The notes under the pieces were generated by a model that saw only the letters and a list, made by a program, of their open reading frames with translations, had not been told where the DNA came from and ran no database searches. From Tetrapyrgos nigripes (lineage: Eukaryota > Basidiomycota > Agaricomycetes > Agaricales > Campanellaceae), in NCBI GenBank assembly GCA_013368315.1, contig JAACJM010000325.1, positions 1 through 64,000 of the forward strand: DNA of 64,000 nucleotides. Reading direction: 5' to 3'. This document shows positions 1 to 11,175 of the stretch, one piece after another. A program made the position numbers and the translations under genes. Each line of letters opens with the position of its first letter. The stretch's first letter is position 1.

Positions 1-2169
1 CAAGGCCATTTTGCTTGTCGTCGGCTGAGTTTTTGAGCCGTGGTGAAGTATCTAAGGTTGTCGTGATCGTCAAGATTTCGATGGTATGTGGTCCCCTTCC
101 AGGTAGTGTCGCCAGGCTTCAAGTCCGTATGATCGCTAGCAGTTCTTTGTCATGAATGTCGTAATTCCGTTCAGTTTCGGATAACGCTTTTGACAGGTAG
201 GCTACTGGGTGCCATTTGCCATCCGATCCTTGTTGTTGTAGGATACCTCCCGTAGCGTAGTCTGATGCATCCACTTCTACTCGTATGGTTTTAGAGTGAT
301 CAGGCATGAGAAGGACTGGTGAAGTTGTAAACGTATCTTTGAGTGTTTTGGAAGGCCGTTTGAGCTTCCTCGGACCATCTCCACGGGTTGCTCCTTTTTT
401 CGTGAGAATCGAACAGTGGTCGTGCAATTTTGAGAAAGTCACGTATGAAGTGACGGTAAAAGTTTCCGAAGCCGAGGAATGACTGTACGTCTTTGACATT
501 ACGTGGGACTGGCCATTTGGTTACACCCTCAACCTTGACCGGGTCCATCGCCAGTGTGTTGTGTGACACGATGAGGCCGAGGAACTCCACAGCATCAGTT
601 TCGAAAGTGCATTTTTCTGGTTTAGCGTATAAGTCATTATCATGGAGTCGTGCCAATACTTGTTTCACCATGCGTCGATGTTCTTCTAGTGACTCCGTGA
701 ATATGAGAATATCGTCCATATAGATTACGACTTTTCCGGAGTCGATCAGGTCCTTGAATAGAGTGTTCATCATTGCTTGGAATGTAGCTGGAGAATTCAT
801 AAGACCGAAAAACATCACCGTTGGTTCGAAGAGGCTGCAGTTGGTTTTAAACGCCGCTTTCCATTCATCTCCCTTCTTGATGCGTACATTGTTATATCCC
901 CATCTAAGGTCGATTTTGGAAAATATCCGTGCCCCTTTGAGTTTGTCTACAAGTTCCGATATAAGCAGCAAGGGGTATTCGTTTTTGACGGTTCCTTTGT
1001 TTAGGGCACGATAGTCCTGTACTGGTCGTAGTTTTCCGTCTTTCTTTTTTACAAAGAAGAAGGGACTTGCCATAGGAGACTTCGATGGTCTTATATATCC
1101 TTTTTCTAAGTTCTCCTTGATGAATTCATCGAGCTCCTTTTGTTCATTTGGGGATAACAGGTATGTTTTGCAAGGCGTGGTTCAAAGTCCGGTTTTAACT
1201 TGATAGCGTGATCCCACTCGCCACGTTTCGGTAGTCGTTCTGAGGTTTGTTTGTCAAAGACCCGTAGGAACTGATGGTATTGCGCAGGAATCTTATCTTT
1301 AAGAGGTACATCGACCTGAACGTTCTGGGCTGCCTCTGCGAGTTCCTGTGCTTTTGTGAAACCCGCACAGATGTTCAGGTTCGGTGCCCTGACGCCTCTT
1401 CATCCATTATTTCCTCTTTCCCCAACAATTCTTCCATTACGTCCTGTTCCCATCATTCTGGGATCGTATCTCTCCATAGTCATCTTCAGTAAAGATTGCC
1501 GTTTCTTCTGAATTTCGGTGGAAGGATCGAATAGGAATTCGGCGACGTCGCCCTGCAACTTTCGCTGGGCAATTGGTTTGAATCGTCCAACTGGTTCTAA
1601 CCATCTGACTTGGTAATCCTTGTGATGGGTTCTTGGATCGACGACTGTGGGTTTAAGGGATTTGGTTTTCAAGTGGAGAACGGGAGGTTTTGCCGTGATG
1701 CATGTTTCTGGGCATCTAGTCATGTCTATCCGTGAGTCTGACCAGTCTATATCTGGATTATGTTCTTCCAACCAGTCGGTACCGAGGATTATATTGTGAT
1801 CCCAATGTCCGTTACATAGAACTCGGCCTGTTCTTCGTGGTACGACTTGCTGTCTCGGGAATAGATACGAAGATTTTGGATAGTGTATTCTCGTACCCAT
1901 CCCATGGTGTTTTCAGAGCCGTCGACGTTTCGAACTGGGAACGGGTTCTTGATAGGAAGGAGGGTAAGTTGATTTCTTTGTGCGAATTGACCGTTAATGA
2001 TTATGCCTTCTGCACCGCTGTCTATTAAAGCGTTTGCGTCGATTTTTCTGCCAGTAATTTTGCCGATTAGTTCAGTTTTGAGTGTGATTGATGGTATCTG
2101 TCTGTTGCGAGTGATTGCTGACATTCTTATTTCTGAAGGGAAGGTTCGCTCACTAGAGGGGTATAACAC
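1..2169 (-). pseudogene. gypsy pol: protease, reverse transcriptase, RNase H fragments
   Basis: The segment 1789-2169 encodes a retropepsin-like stretch with an 'ALIDSGAEG' active-site motif. It continues through 1400-1900 as the protease-RT linker. The RT is at about 300-1160, with '[11 protein letters not shown]', 'IDLRWGYNN', 'YMDDILIF' and 'FLGLIVS' as conserved blocks. RNase H begins near 420 with 'VEVDASDYATGG'. Frames change near 1175 (between the 'KPDFEPR' and 'YLLSP' blocks), near 345 (end of RT into RNase H), and again near 120 and 80. Each looks like a one-base shift within a conserved block, so the gene is broken. Integrase is expected beyond the left edge. Confidence 0.88.
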
Positions 2170-2240
2170 ACTATATCGATTGTTCTTTAACTGTCCGGTG
2201 TACTGTTCTACTCCTACTGACGACGTAGCAGAGGAGTGAT

Positions 2241-3753
2241 TTAAAAATCCAATTTAGACATGATGTCCTTTAAATAAACGGTTGCTTGTTCCTTTTCTTC
2301 TCCTTCTAATCCTTTAACCCTGTTTACCATGTCGGAGATTTCTTTGATCGTGTTTCGAGATGAAGACGCCTGTGCTACCGTTACCGGTGGAGGAGATGCG
2401 GTTTCGACTGTTCGAATAGTACGAGAGGGGAAGGTTCGGGAAGTGTTCTGAGATGACGTCTTTGGAATGTCGGACATTCGTTGCTCATGTGTCCAGTTTG
2501 TCTACATGCGAAGCACACTCCTGCTTTTTGAAGTCGGTCCCTTTCATCGGGTGTCAGTTTAGGCGGTAGGTTAAAAGACGAGTTAGCACCTGATCCCATG
2601 AGCACATTGACGCTTGCTACCGTTCTTCCCTGAGACGGACCTGGGCTACTCTTCGACGTTGAAGTAGTTTTCCAGCGTCCCTGTCTTTCTCGTTCCTTCA
2701 GCCACTCTAGATGAAGCTCCACAGCTCTTTCCTTATACTCCTCGAAGTCATCCCATTTCGGATACGTTCTTCCAACTGCCTCTTGGAGTTTGGGTGGTAA
2801 TCCATCCTGATAAATTCCAACAGTGCCGCGTCTCCGAACTCGGATTCTTCTCCGTATGTATCGAAGATGCTGTTGTAGCTGCTAATATCCGTCCCTCTCA
2901 TTCTAGCAAATTTGATCTTCGTTCTCGCCACGTCTTCCGAGGCAAGAGCTTTGAAGTCCCTTTTGAATCTATCCTGTATCTGCTTCAAGGTTATCCATCT
3001 CCATTCACCTGGTGTGTTCGCCAAGTTCTCATTCTCCTCATCTGCGTCTCGTTCCATCAATCTCTGCGTTGCCCAATCTCCTCCTTTTTCTCCCGTGAAA
3101 AATGACAGGAATAATGAAACCTGACTTTCCTCGGTCGGGTACTTTCCTTTATTCATGCGTAGATAGTTATTGAACAGGGCCAGCCATCATTTCACCTCAC
3201 TACGTTCTCCATTGAAGGGATCTGGTTTCCTTCCTCGTTCGGAGGTTCCATTCGACCCGATAGGAGGTGTATCAGCCATAACTGAGTCGTTCGGGTCCGA
3301 TGGATCTGGAGAAGGGGGTGTATGAGGACGACGAGGGGCTACGGATGGTCCTTCGGCGGATGGAATGGTGGGCGAAGAAGGCGGGGGAGTAGGGTCGTTT
3401 GGTTCTGTTGGGTTATTGGAAGGGGTTTCTGGTACTGGGTCGGGTTTGGAGGGTTGGTCAGTAGGTGTAGAGGTCCCTTGGCCTGATCTGGTTCTAGGTT
3501 TCCGATGTGCTTTTCGAATCGCAAGTTCTTGGAGCTGGGTTATAACGTGTAACCAACTCGGGAGTTCTACGTCAGTAAGTCGTTGAGTGTTGTATCTGTT
3601 CAGGCAGGTTGTGTAGTGCATGAAACCCAAGGATCGTCGCCGTTTTCGGGGATGTAGCAGGCGTCTTGGTTTGATGCGGGATGGAATACGTGTGGTCAGT
3701 TGGCACAATGGAGTTTTGGATCTGCAGATGCGGATCGTCGCTCGGTCATACAC
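2241..3753 (-). pseudogene. gypsy gag with CCHC zinc knuckle
   Basis: A proline-rich N-terminal segment (3187-3753) leads into a retrotransposon gag core (2707-3156) with a helical capsid-like sequence including 'GEWRWITLKQIQDRFKRDF'. The C-terminal part at 2381-2722 carries a classic retroviral knuckle, CFACRQTGHMSNEC. The first two segments are in the same frame and are separated only by one TGA codon at about 3184-3186, followed directly by 'WLALFNNYL'. This fits a single point mutation, possibly CGA to TGA. The knuckle segment is in another frame. The knuckle binds element RNA during packaging in this family. Start of the true gag is uncertain because a further ORF precedes it. Confidence 0.85.
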
Positions 3754-3759
3754 TGATTT

Positions 3760-4281
3760 TTACAAAAGGTAGTTGGGTCCTAGGACAAAGGAGGATGCTA
3801 GACCGTATTCGGGGGAAGGTGCTAATGGAGAGTAGTCGACGTGTTCTTTAAGGAATAGAGGCCCTTTAATCTGAACCACAGTTTCTCCTGTATCGAAGTC
3901 CTCTTTTACTGTTATGTAAGAGAATGTTGAGAGGACTACGTCACCTGAGATAAGTTTCCACACCCAACGTCTTGTGCAAACGAAGTGTCGGTCGAGACTC
4001 CAAGGATCCGTTCGTAGTTTTCTTCCGTGGGAGACCGCGTATTCGGAGTATAAGAGGTAGCGAGGAAGGGGAAATGGAATTCGTTCATAGTCACGAGGGG
4101 TTTCAGGAGGTTCGATGCGAATTCGGGGACGTGGGGTAGACAGGATGAAGGAATATAAAAGCGATTGTTGTTGCACTGTTACTCGAAGTATACAGTGGAC
4201 CAGCAGTCTACTCAGAGTAGTATCTGCTTTTAGCAATCGAAACGTATTCGGGTTTGCAGGAAGAAGGGACGACGCTTGCAA
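3760..4281 (-). CDS. unrecognised ORF upstream of gag within the gypsy element
   Basis: A 173-residue open frame lies between the probable 5' LTR and gag on the same strand. It ends in 'GPNYLL' followed by TAA, and the frame then runs directly into the gag N-terminal segment. It could therefore be the N-terminal part of a longer gag, cut by one stop. The sequence is rich in aromatic and basic residues and shows no domain I recognise. It may equally be a fortuitous ORF in the leader. I do not assign a function. Confidence 0.4.
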   Translation of the reverse strand: MQASSLLPANPNTFRLLKADTTLSRLLVHCILRVTVQQQSLLYSFILSTPRPRIRIEPPETPRDYERIPFPLPRYLLYSEYAVSHGRKLRTDPWSLDRHFVCTRRWVWKLISGDVVLSTFSYITVKEDFDTGETVVQIKGPLFLKEHVDYSPLAPSPEYGLASSFVLGPNYLL

Positions 4282-4418
4282 TGTAAATGAAATGGTGGTA
4301 AAGGGTAAGAGGGGTTGAGAATAGAGGCGAATGAGATAGAAGAGGAAAAACTCAAATAGTGAGGTGGGTGTATGGGAGTTCGTTCAAGTGTCAAGGTTGT
4401 CGGTACACTCGATAACCA

Positions 4419-4905
4419 CCCAAGTCACACAATACGAGAAAACTGGTTACAAGAGAATAGATTGATCAAGAGAGATAGAGAGGTAGAGAGATAGAGAGAA
4501 AGCAAGCTGACTAGGCTCTACACTGCGTAGTAAAAGTACGGAGCGGAGACGAAGTGAACAAACTAAGGGATAGGTTACAAGAATCACAAGTATATAAGTA
4601 AAATATGAACAGATGGGAAAAAGCAAGTAATAATAGACGGCATCATGTGGACATGTCAAAGGTGAGAGAATAATAAGTCAAGTATGGATAGATGAAAGTA
4701 TTGGATCATGCGGAGTGATTGACAGTGAGAATGTCCATGGAGATAGGAATCGGAGGAGATAAGAGTGTGAGTCATAGATCTAACGAGATGGTAACTATAG
4801 ACGATGATGAGAAATGGTTGATGTTTATGGAGTTAGAGCGAGAAGTAAATAGTAAAGGGAAAAGAATAGAAAGGAAATGAATAGGCGGGGAGCGATTCGT
4901 GACAT
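4419..4905 (-). repeat. probable 5' LTR of the gypsy element
   Basis: The right edge reads TGTCA on the minus strand. A primer-binding-like TGG triplet (minus strand, 4418-4416, continuing TTATCGAGTG) marks the inner edge, resembling an initiator-Met tRNA site. A TATA-like stretch on the minus strand lies around 4588-4602. The inner edge does not show the canonical CA end, so the boundary is tentative. The second LTR is outside the window and cannot be aligned. Confidence 0.5.
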
Positions 4906-5830
4906 CTCCCTCAATTCCACCTCCTATCTCGCAATATCTTTTTCCAGTCATTCAGTTGTTTGTTCCTTAAAAATCTTTCTCTCCTTTTAGTCTTAATTGT
5001 TGTTAATCTTCGTTTTGGGCATCAGTGAACTTAGGTATATAAGTACTTGTTTGTACTGTAATTAACTCGCTTTTTTCTGCCCCCACAAGTCTGATCCTGA
5101 GCCTGAGTTCCATTCCTCTTCAATTTCATCTACTGAGCCTTTCTGTGAGTCTACTGAGCCTTTATCTGAGCCCATCTTTGATCCCCTGTCTCTGCCCCTA
5201 TCCTTCTATCGGGTAAACACATCTGTGTCTTTCACGATAGACACACACGATTGTCACGAGATCGTTTGCCTTAACCATCTCTCACGTACTCCACCTTCCA
5301 AGTCTCGACCGTTCTCCCTTACATCCTCGCTTGGACATGCAACTCCCCTATAGTAGTACTGTAAAAATCTTCATCAAAAACATCTACTAGGAACAGAATC
5401 TCAACAGGTACGTGGCAAGCTTGGAGTTCAAGCAAACCAGTGCTGTAAATTGGATCTCTAAGGTGTACCATGTGATGAGTATTGGCTAGGCTGCAACTGA
5501 TGATATTATGGCTGTACCTGGTGCTAGATACTAATTCTCTGAAATTGATGCCATATTCGAATCAAACGAGGTTGTGAGCTTGAGAGAAAGCATCCTTTTT
5601 CAACGCTGCCGCTCAATACCTTGTGAGGCTTTGACCACTGCCCTTAAGCTTCCTGTTCTTCTCTGAGAGGATGAGTGTTTATACAAATATCATCATCCTC
5701 AGTTCATGATAGACATGTACCAAAAAGCAAGGAAGTGGCCCAAAAGTGGCCAGAGAAAGAAAGAAGATAGGCACCGGCGTGACCTGAACTCCTGTTTCTT
5801 CAGTGACCCGTCCATTGACGTGGAATGCCT
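4906..5830. other. intergenic, no gene recognised
   Basis: This stretch contains no ORF I can support. It is AT-rich at 4960-5090 with a TATATAAG at 5036-5043. Around 5780 there is a weak tRNA B-box-like sequence on the minus strand. I judge it repeat-derived flanking DNA. Confidence 0.5.
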
Positions 5831-5955
5831 GATTTACGCAGTAAGACCCTTGGTCAAAATATTACATGTGATCTGGCAACTTCGGTTCTTTCTCAACCGG
5901 CTGTCCGAAAAGGGTAGGTGTGAACTTGGAGATTTTCAAGTCGTCAGTCGGTCTC
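5831..5955 (+). repeat. left arm of a 125-bp inverted repeat
   Basis: This arm matches 6730-6854 in inverted orientation over 125 bases without gaps. I count 10 mismatches by eye, 8 of them transitions. The arm stays open in one frame inside a longer ORF (5706-6044), giving the peptide block 'IYAVRPLVKILHV'. The mirror arm encodes the same block on the other strand. It could be the terminal repeat of a decayed DNA element or two copies of one repeat family in opposite orientation. Confidence 0.85.
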
Positions 5956-6017
5956 CGTTACAAGGGCGTCTCGTGCTCTACAGGCATATCTACACAGTAG
6001 CTAGATATACTAAGGCC

Positions 6018-6314
6018 TTAAGGACCCTTAAGTACAAACACTGACTGTTCTATGCATCCTTCGCCTCTTTTTATACTCTTGGTATTCATAGCTGACCTTT
6101 TCCATGGTGCAAGGGCTTTCTCGAGCTCTCTGAGTGCCTTTGGGTGAATGCCTGATGGGTTTTCGTAGAGCTCATAGAGCTGCTCAAAGTTGCGCTTCAA
6201 TTCTGTTGGTCTGTTTCCCCTCACATTGTGCACAGTAGTACATATATGTGGTGATGGGATTAGTTCGGCTTGCTTTCTCCCTTCTCTTCCACTCAATAAT
6301 CTCTGTGCACGCAT
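6018..6314 (-). pseudogene. unrecognised ORF remnant between the inverted repeats
   Basis: A 98-residue open frame lies inside the segment bounded by the 125-bp inverted repeats. It contains a charged helical stretch ('ELKRNFEQLYELYENPSG') that looks coding rather than random. No domain is recognised. By position it could be a remnant of an element-encoded protein. It has no clear start context and no supporting introns. Confidence 0.3.
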
Positions 6315-6729
6315 AACAATTTTTGATTCTTGTCAGTCCGGTCCTGGTGTTTAGAGGGTGTTTAGAGGGAATTCCTCATCATAGCCTTCAAAATGGCAGC
6401 CGATGCGTGTACGCACTCTTTTCTAGAAAAGGAAAATTGAATGACGCGCTCACAACTAGACTGAAAGTGTGAGTTACATACCTCCTTGTTCATACCAGCC
6501 TCTTTTTGCGGTACTCGACGCGTCTGTAGCTGTGCGACACTATCCAGACATAATATGGACGTGTTCGACGCGTCCCCGCGAGCTACAGGTTGTATGAACT
6601 TGTATCTGTTAGTATCACTTCCTACTTTATCTTCAAAAGTATAGAATAACATAGAAATTGACTCTCCATGACGATTTTCTCAAATACATAGAGCATTACC
6701 GACAGAACTACGGATGAGATCGCAGATGT

Positions 6730-6854
6730 GAGACTGACTGACGACTTGAAAATCTACAAGTCCACGCCTACCCTTTTTGGACAGCCGGTTGAGGAAGAAC
6801 CGAAGTTTCCGGGTCACGTGTAATATTTTGACCAAGGGTCTTACTGCGTAAATC
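6730..6854 (-). repeat. right arm of the 125-bp inverted repeat
   Basis: Reverse complement of 5831-5955 with about 92% identity. The same peptide frame is open here on the minus strand (ORF 6680-6886). The two arms are about 775 bases apart. I see no clear target-site duplication at their outer edges. Confidence 0.85.
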
Positions 6855-6944
6855 GGAACGCCTTTTCGTCCTCCGCAAATGAACATAGATATACCTCGCA
6901 GAATCCACGAGGACCTGAGGTATGCTGGTTGAATCTAAGCTTTC

Positions 6945-8900
6945 GTGGAGTTTAATGCATTAAGCTGTTGCAGAAATCGAAATCGGACGTGGTCTACCAG
7001 ATATGCAAATCCCATTTCTCCACCGCCACTACGAAAAGATCTCACTCGATTCTCGACTCTCCTCAGGCTAACCATCCCGAAGACACTGAAGCAGAAAAGG
7101 CGACTCGCTGCGGTAGCAGAGGATATCGCTCTCAGGCTCCTTGACCGGGAAATCAAAAGGCTACAGGAATTCCTAAAGGGCCTGAAAGAGGCGCGAAGAG
7201 ATGCCTGCGTTCACCTGAAGTTTGGCAAGTCGTTAATCAGTCCTATGAACAGGCTCCTTAGGGACGTACTTGAATAGATATTTCATCACTGCTGCTGAGA
7301 GGAGTATCAGGATCTACCACTTTTCTACAAACACCCTTCCGACAGCCTCTCCGCGGTGTGTGTCCTATGGAGAGAGGTTTCTCATAGCACTCCTTCAATC
7401 TAGGCCTGTCTTCGCGTTCTAACATCGACGACGGATGTGCGTGACGAGTTCGCCAAAAATGCAAACGAGACATATTGGCTCGTTCTCTGACTCTCACGAG
7501 ATGCACCACTTCACATCTTCCTATCTTCTACCCTTAATCAGTATATAAACCCTGCTCAAGTCCATTTAAACCGACTGAACCAGCTCCCAGAGCACTCTCA
7601 CAGATGGTCAACGGTAGATATACCTCTCGACGGCATTCATAAAAACGCATTCCGAAATTCACTCACTTTCTCGACGTGCTGTCTTTCCCATTCTATCAAG
7701 CTTTCATATGTCTTCCTATAATCTATATTCCCGGTCATTGAAAACGCCTCAGACTTTTCCTCCTGTGCATCGTCCGTCCCTACTAGCGCTTCGTGACTTT
7801 TCCTTCGTTTTCCACGACGTTTCCAGATGGTCTAGGTTTGGCTCGAGGATCATTTGGTTTGCTCTTGCACTCCAGGACCACATCGCTGGAGGTTTTCGGC
7901 GGATTCCACGATCACGATCTCGGACCTCGTAATCGTGCAGCAACTCAGTCTTCTACGGAACTTGCTCGGACTTCGGTCTTACGAGAGTATTCTTCTTGAT
8001 ACTCAACTCGAAGAAAACGTCATCTATTCGTCGTCTATCGCGCACTTGGCCATCCAAGCGAATATCTATCTACAGGCCAATATGACTCTGACTTTGTTTT
8101 CTTGACTCTCCCTTCCAAACCTGCCAGCGACTACACCGAAATATCGCAATTTGGTTGCTGTACGGAAGGTATCTGATCAGCGGCCGGCTTCGACATGACA
8201 CAAAATTCCCATTGGAAACTGCGTTCTCCCTTCTTGAACCGTGTACGAATCAGCCCGGACATCTTGATGGCACTCTTGAACACCAGATTTGACGCATCTC
8301 ATATTCTGCGAGTATGGCGGCGTAGTTATCACAACAGATGTTGGAGTTATGTAAGCTTTGTTCGTATCGTATCTGACTGTCCCTCACATCCGGATAGCTC
8401 TAATCTGAACTGTAATCCACCTGGACACACGCCTGCTCTACCCAAGCTCGAGGACGTTGACCTCAGGACGCGCTCATTCCTTGATCATACATTGACGGAG
8501 TTTCTGGAGTCCCGTCTTTCGCGTTCTTCCCATCTGTCAACTACGCCAGATCCTGCAGTACCAGCCGTTATCAAGTTTTTCCCATTCGAATCGCTTCTCA
8601 CAGCTTCCCCCCGACGTCCCCATTATCGAGTACTCCAACGCGTATCGCTTTGAGGAATTGGCATCCTTGTCCCGAAATCCCTTTATGATGCAGCTCCCTG
8701 TGTTGTCACCCGGAGGCACTGAGGCAGATGTGGACATGGAGGATTCGGAGGCCTCCAATGAGGATAAAGAGAGCACTTTACCTTCCGATTGGTTTATGAC
8801 ACGTCTACCGGATTATCCTACGAGATTCTTCTTGAAAGGTATCTTGCACAGAGAAACATGTTATTTCTGGGCTCGCATAGTATACGCTATTCCTGAATGA
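6945..8900 (+). pseudogene. F-box/LRR-like gene, inactivated by nonsense codons
   Basis: The N-terminal 110 residues have the layout typical of agaricomycete F-box proteins: a charged coiled segment followed by 'SPMNRLLRDVLE' where the family has an SP-x-RRLP-x-E-x-L-x-x-IF F-box. The same frame continues with 'IFHH' and 'LWREVSHSTPSI', the usual second half of that domain. It is cut by TAG at 7275, TGA at 7296, TAG at 7401 and TGA at 7488. Each is explained by a single transition from Gln, Arg, Trp and Arg codons. Later parts (7854-8105, 8195-8653, 8658-8900) keep coding character, with an LRR-like 'LPKLEDVDLRTRSFLDHTL' block and an acidic C-terminus, but frames shift between them. F-box proteins recruit substrates to SCF ubiquitin ligases. 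This copy should make no full product. Confidence 0.75.
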
Positions 8901-9671
8901 AATAAGCTACTACCGATGCAAATGATGTAAGAAACCAGGAGAAATTCCTTGGCCGCAGGTCGTGCCCTGCCACAGGTCACAATGACGGTTAGAGTGGGGC
9001 CTGGACATTCCGCAGATTTTGAAAAAAAAAAAAAAAAAAAGCAAATTATGATTTCCGAATCTGCGGCACAGTTTTTGACTCCTAAAGTATATTTTTATTT
9101 GTATGTAGCACTGGTGAGTGTAAAGACCATCACTTCATTGATGCCTCGTAGGACGTTTTGAGCGAGCAAAGGGTCTCGTTCGCTCGTATGTAGTACTGTT
9201 GCGCAAATGGCAAGTGCAGGTGACCTGTTCCTAATACCACAAGGACGTCCACGAGAGTTTCTACCAACAGCCTGAGCTTGGTAGTAGTAGCCTGTTGTTT
9301 GCCATGTATGGAAAATGAGATGTCCTTGAGGCGCAGCGTGGCGCATCACGCAGATTTCAAAAGAAGTTGATTTATCCAAATTCTGAGAAACTAGAATCGA
9401 CTGATTCTGCGTTATTCTAATTTCTGACCGTCACTATTCAAAAGTTGGTGACCGGTTCTAGGTCGTGGCAGACTCGGGGTTCAGCTGATAGGAAACCAAG
9501 AAAACCAGCTGATGAAACTCACAGAAAGGTGTAGTCATCACTGCCAGCACTGATGAGAATGTTGTTGATACATATTGGAGGATAAAAGAGGTACCATTAG
9601 CTTGATGAGACGGGAAGGGTCACGCGTTTTGATCAGTCTAGCCCTCAGTTAGGACGACGACCTCGCTCACG
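8901..9671. other. intergenic with a poly-A tract
   Basis: No supported gene. A 19-base A run sits at 9022-9040. ORFs here are short and lack domain character. The upstream region of the BTB gene starts in this interval. Confidence 0.6.
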
Positions 9672-11175
9672 ATGGAACCTCGGAACGCTTATAATCCAGG
9701 TGTTTCTCCTTCTGTCTCTTTTCCAAAACCTAGACGCAAATCTATCTCTCCACATCCTAATCCAACCATGTACAGCCATATAGCCGCTTCTTCATCTCTT
9801 TTCGATACCGACGGCAAGGAACTCCACCGACATCCTGATCTCTGGTTTGACGATGGCAGCGTTATTTGTCGCGCAGAGAACACTCTATTCTTTGTGCATA
9901 TGTCCCAACTCTCGAGGCATTCCGTCTGTTTCAAGGACATGTTCTCGATAGGCACGCAGTCCAACTCTGACGCCGGGAATATCTCGATCAGGTCCAAGAA
10001 TGGAACCACTGAATATCCTGAATGTCCTGTTATCACTCTTCACGACTCTGCAGAGGACGTAGGCAACCTGTTTACCGCTCTCTACGACGGCCCGTATGTC
10101 CTTTTCCTCCTAGTCCCACGTTGCTGTTATCTGACTGGATCCAGAAATTTCGGAAATAACGATCGAGACGACTTCCGCGTAGTTTCCGGTGTCCTTCGTC
10201 TTTCATCGAAATACATCATAGATAGCTTGCGCGAAAAGGCAATATTACATCTAAGCCAAGCTTGGCCGACAACCCTCAAAGCTTGGGATGCGAGAGAGGA
10301 TAATGCACGGGCATTCGAAATGAAGACGGGTTCTAGCAGTGGACATGTGTATCCATCACCAATTGTAAGTTCCATCTAGTATGCTCTGCGACTATCTCAT
10401 CTCCCTCCAACATGCAGGCTGTCATCAATCTTGCACGAGAAGTGGACGCACCTACTCTGTTACCATCGGCATTTTATGATCTCTGTCGTTACCCATTCTC
10501 ACAGATTTTCGAGCCTTCAGAAGATGACCCACTCTACATTCCTCTATCCAAATCTGATTCTGATCCAACATCATCACCTGCACTGTCTCCTACCGGCTTT
10601 CCTTCTTTGGAGTCCCGCTACTCTCGCTTTCCGACACCCAGCGCCTCTGTCTCGGAAAAGAGTCAGCTCTACATGCTATCACTACACTCATTCAATCCAT
10701 GAGCAACAGTCAGTCTATTCGCAACAGCGGTGTGCAATTGCAATCTGCCCTTTCTTTCAACGCGCAGAACGTCAACCACACTGCTCTAATCCCCAGCAAC
10801 CCCAACCATAATCCATATCATATACACTTCCATCACCATAGACGTTCGTCTTCAAACCTCCTCTGCATTTCTGCGGCTGCTTGTCGAAAAGATTTTTCCG
10901 AGCTCGTGGAACTTGCGACTCAGCACTATGTCTTTGATCGCGAACGAGGGTTCAGTGACCCCCTCTATGTTGCGGAAGAGCTTGGTCAATTGAAGAGTGC
11001 TGAGTTTAGCAACTCTGATGCGCCCGAGTGCAAAGCATGTGCGAGATCTCTAGAGTTGTGGGCAGCTCGAGAACGAGAAAGGATATGGAGAATGGTGCCT
11101 GTCTGGTTCAGACTGAGCACAGACGTCGGAGCAGAGAGAGCTGCTTCGCCGCCCGTTGTCGATATCGGGGCATAG
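9672..11175 (+). CDS. BTB/POZ domain protein, one apparent frameshift
   Basis: The first exon carries the BTB core seen in large agaricomycete families: 'HPDLWFDDGSVICRAENTLF' followed by 'LSRHSVCFKDMF' and 'LFTALYDGP'. I place introns at 10094-10144 and 10365-10417, both GT-AG and in phase. The C-terminal part has 'CRKDFSELVELATQHY', 'CKACARSLELWAARER' and 'VPVWFRL', the usual ending of this family. The frame after the second intron (10418 onward) must shift by one base near 10600 to reach the conserved C-terminal frame; no intron explains this. It is either a real lesion or a base error. BTB proteins often act in CUL3 ligase assembly or dimerisation; the partner here is unknown. Confidence 0.8.

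Larger units (their letters stand above)
1..4905 (-). mobile_element. Ty3/gypsy LTR retrotransposon, partial and degenerate
   Basis: Reading right to left on the minus strand I see a probable 5' LTR, an upstream ORF, gag with a CCHC zinc knuckle, an aspartic protease region, reverse transcriptase with the YMDD box, and the start of RNase H. The order protease-RT-RNase H is standard for Ty3/gypsy pol. Integrase and the 3' LTR would lie left of base 1 and are not in the window. The coding region is interrupted by several single-base frameshifts and at least one in-frame stop, so this copy is not autonomous. The outer LTR edge at 4905 gives TGTCA on the minus strand. The target-site duplication cannot be checked because the other end is missing. 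Confidence 0.9.

Noticed and set aside
5770..5830. tRNA or tRNA-derived SINE on the minus strand
   Set aside because: Only a weak B-box-like GTTCAGGTC is present; no cloverleaf or A box could be drawn.
6510..6580. Palindromic GACGCGTC pairs as a regulatory array
   Set aside because: Only two copies of a short self-complementary motif in degenerate repeat DNA; chance cannot be excluded.
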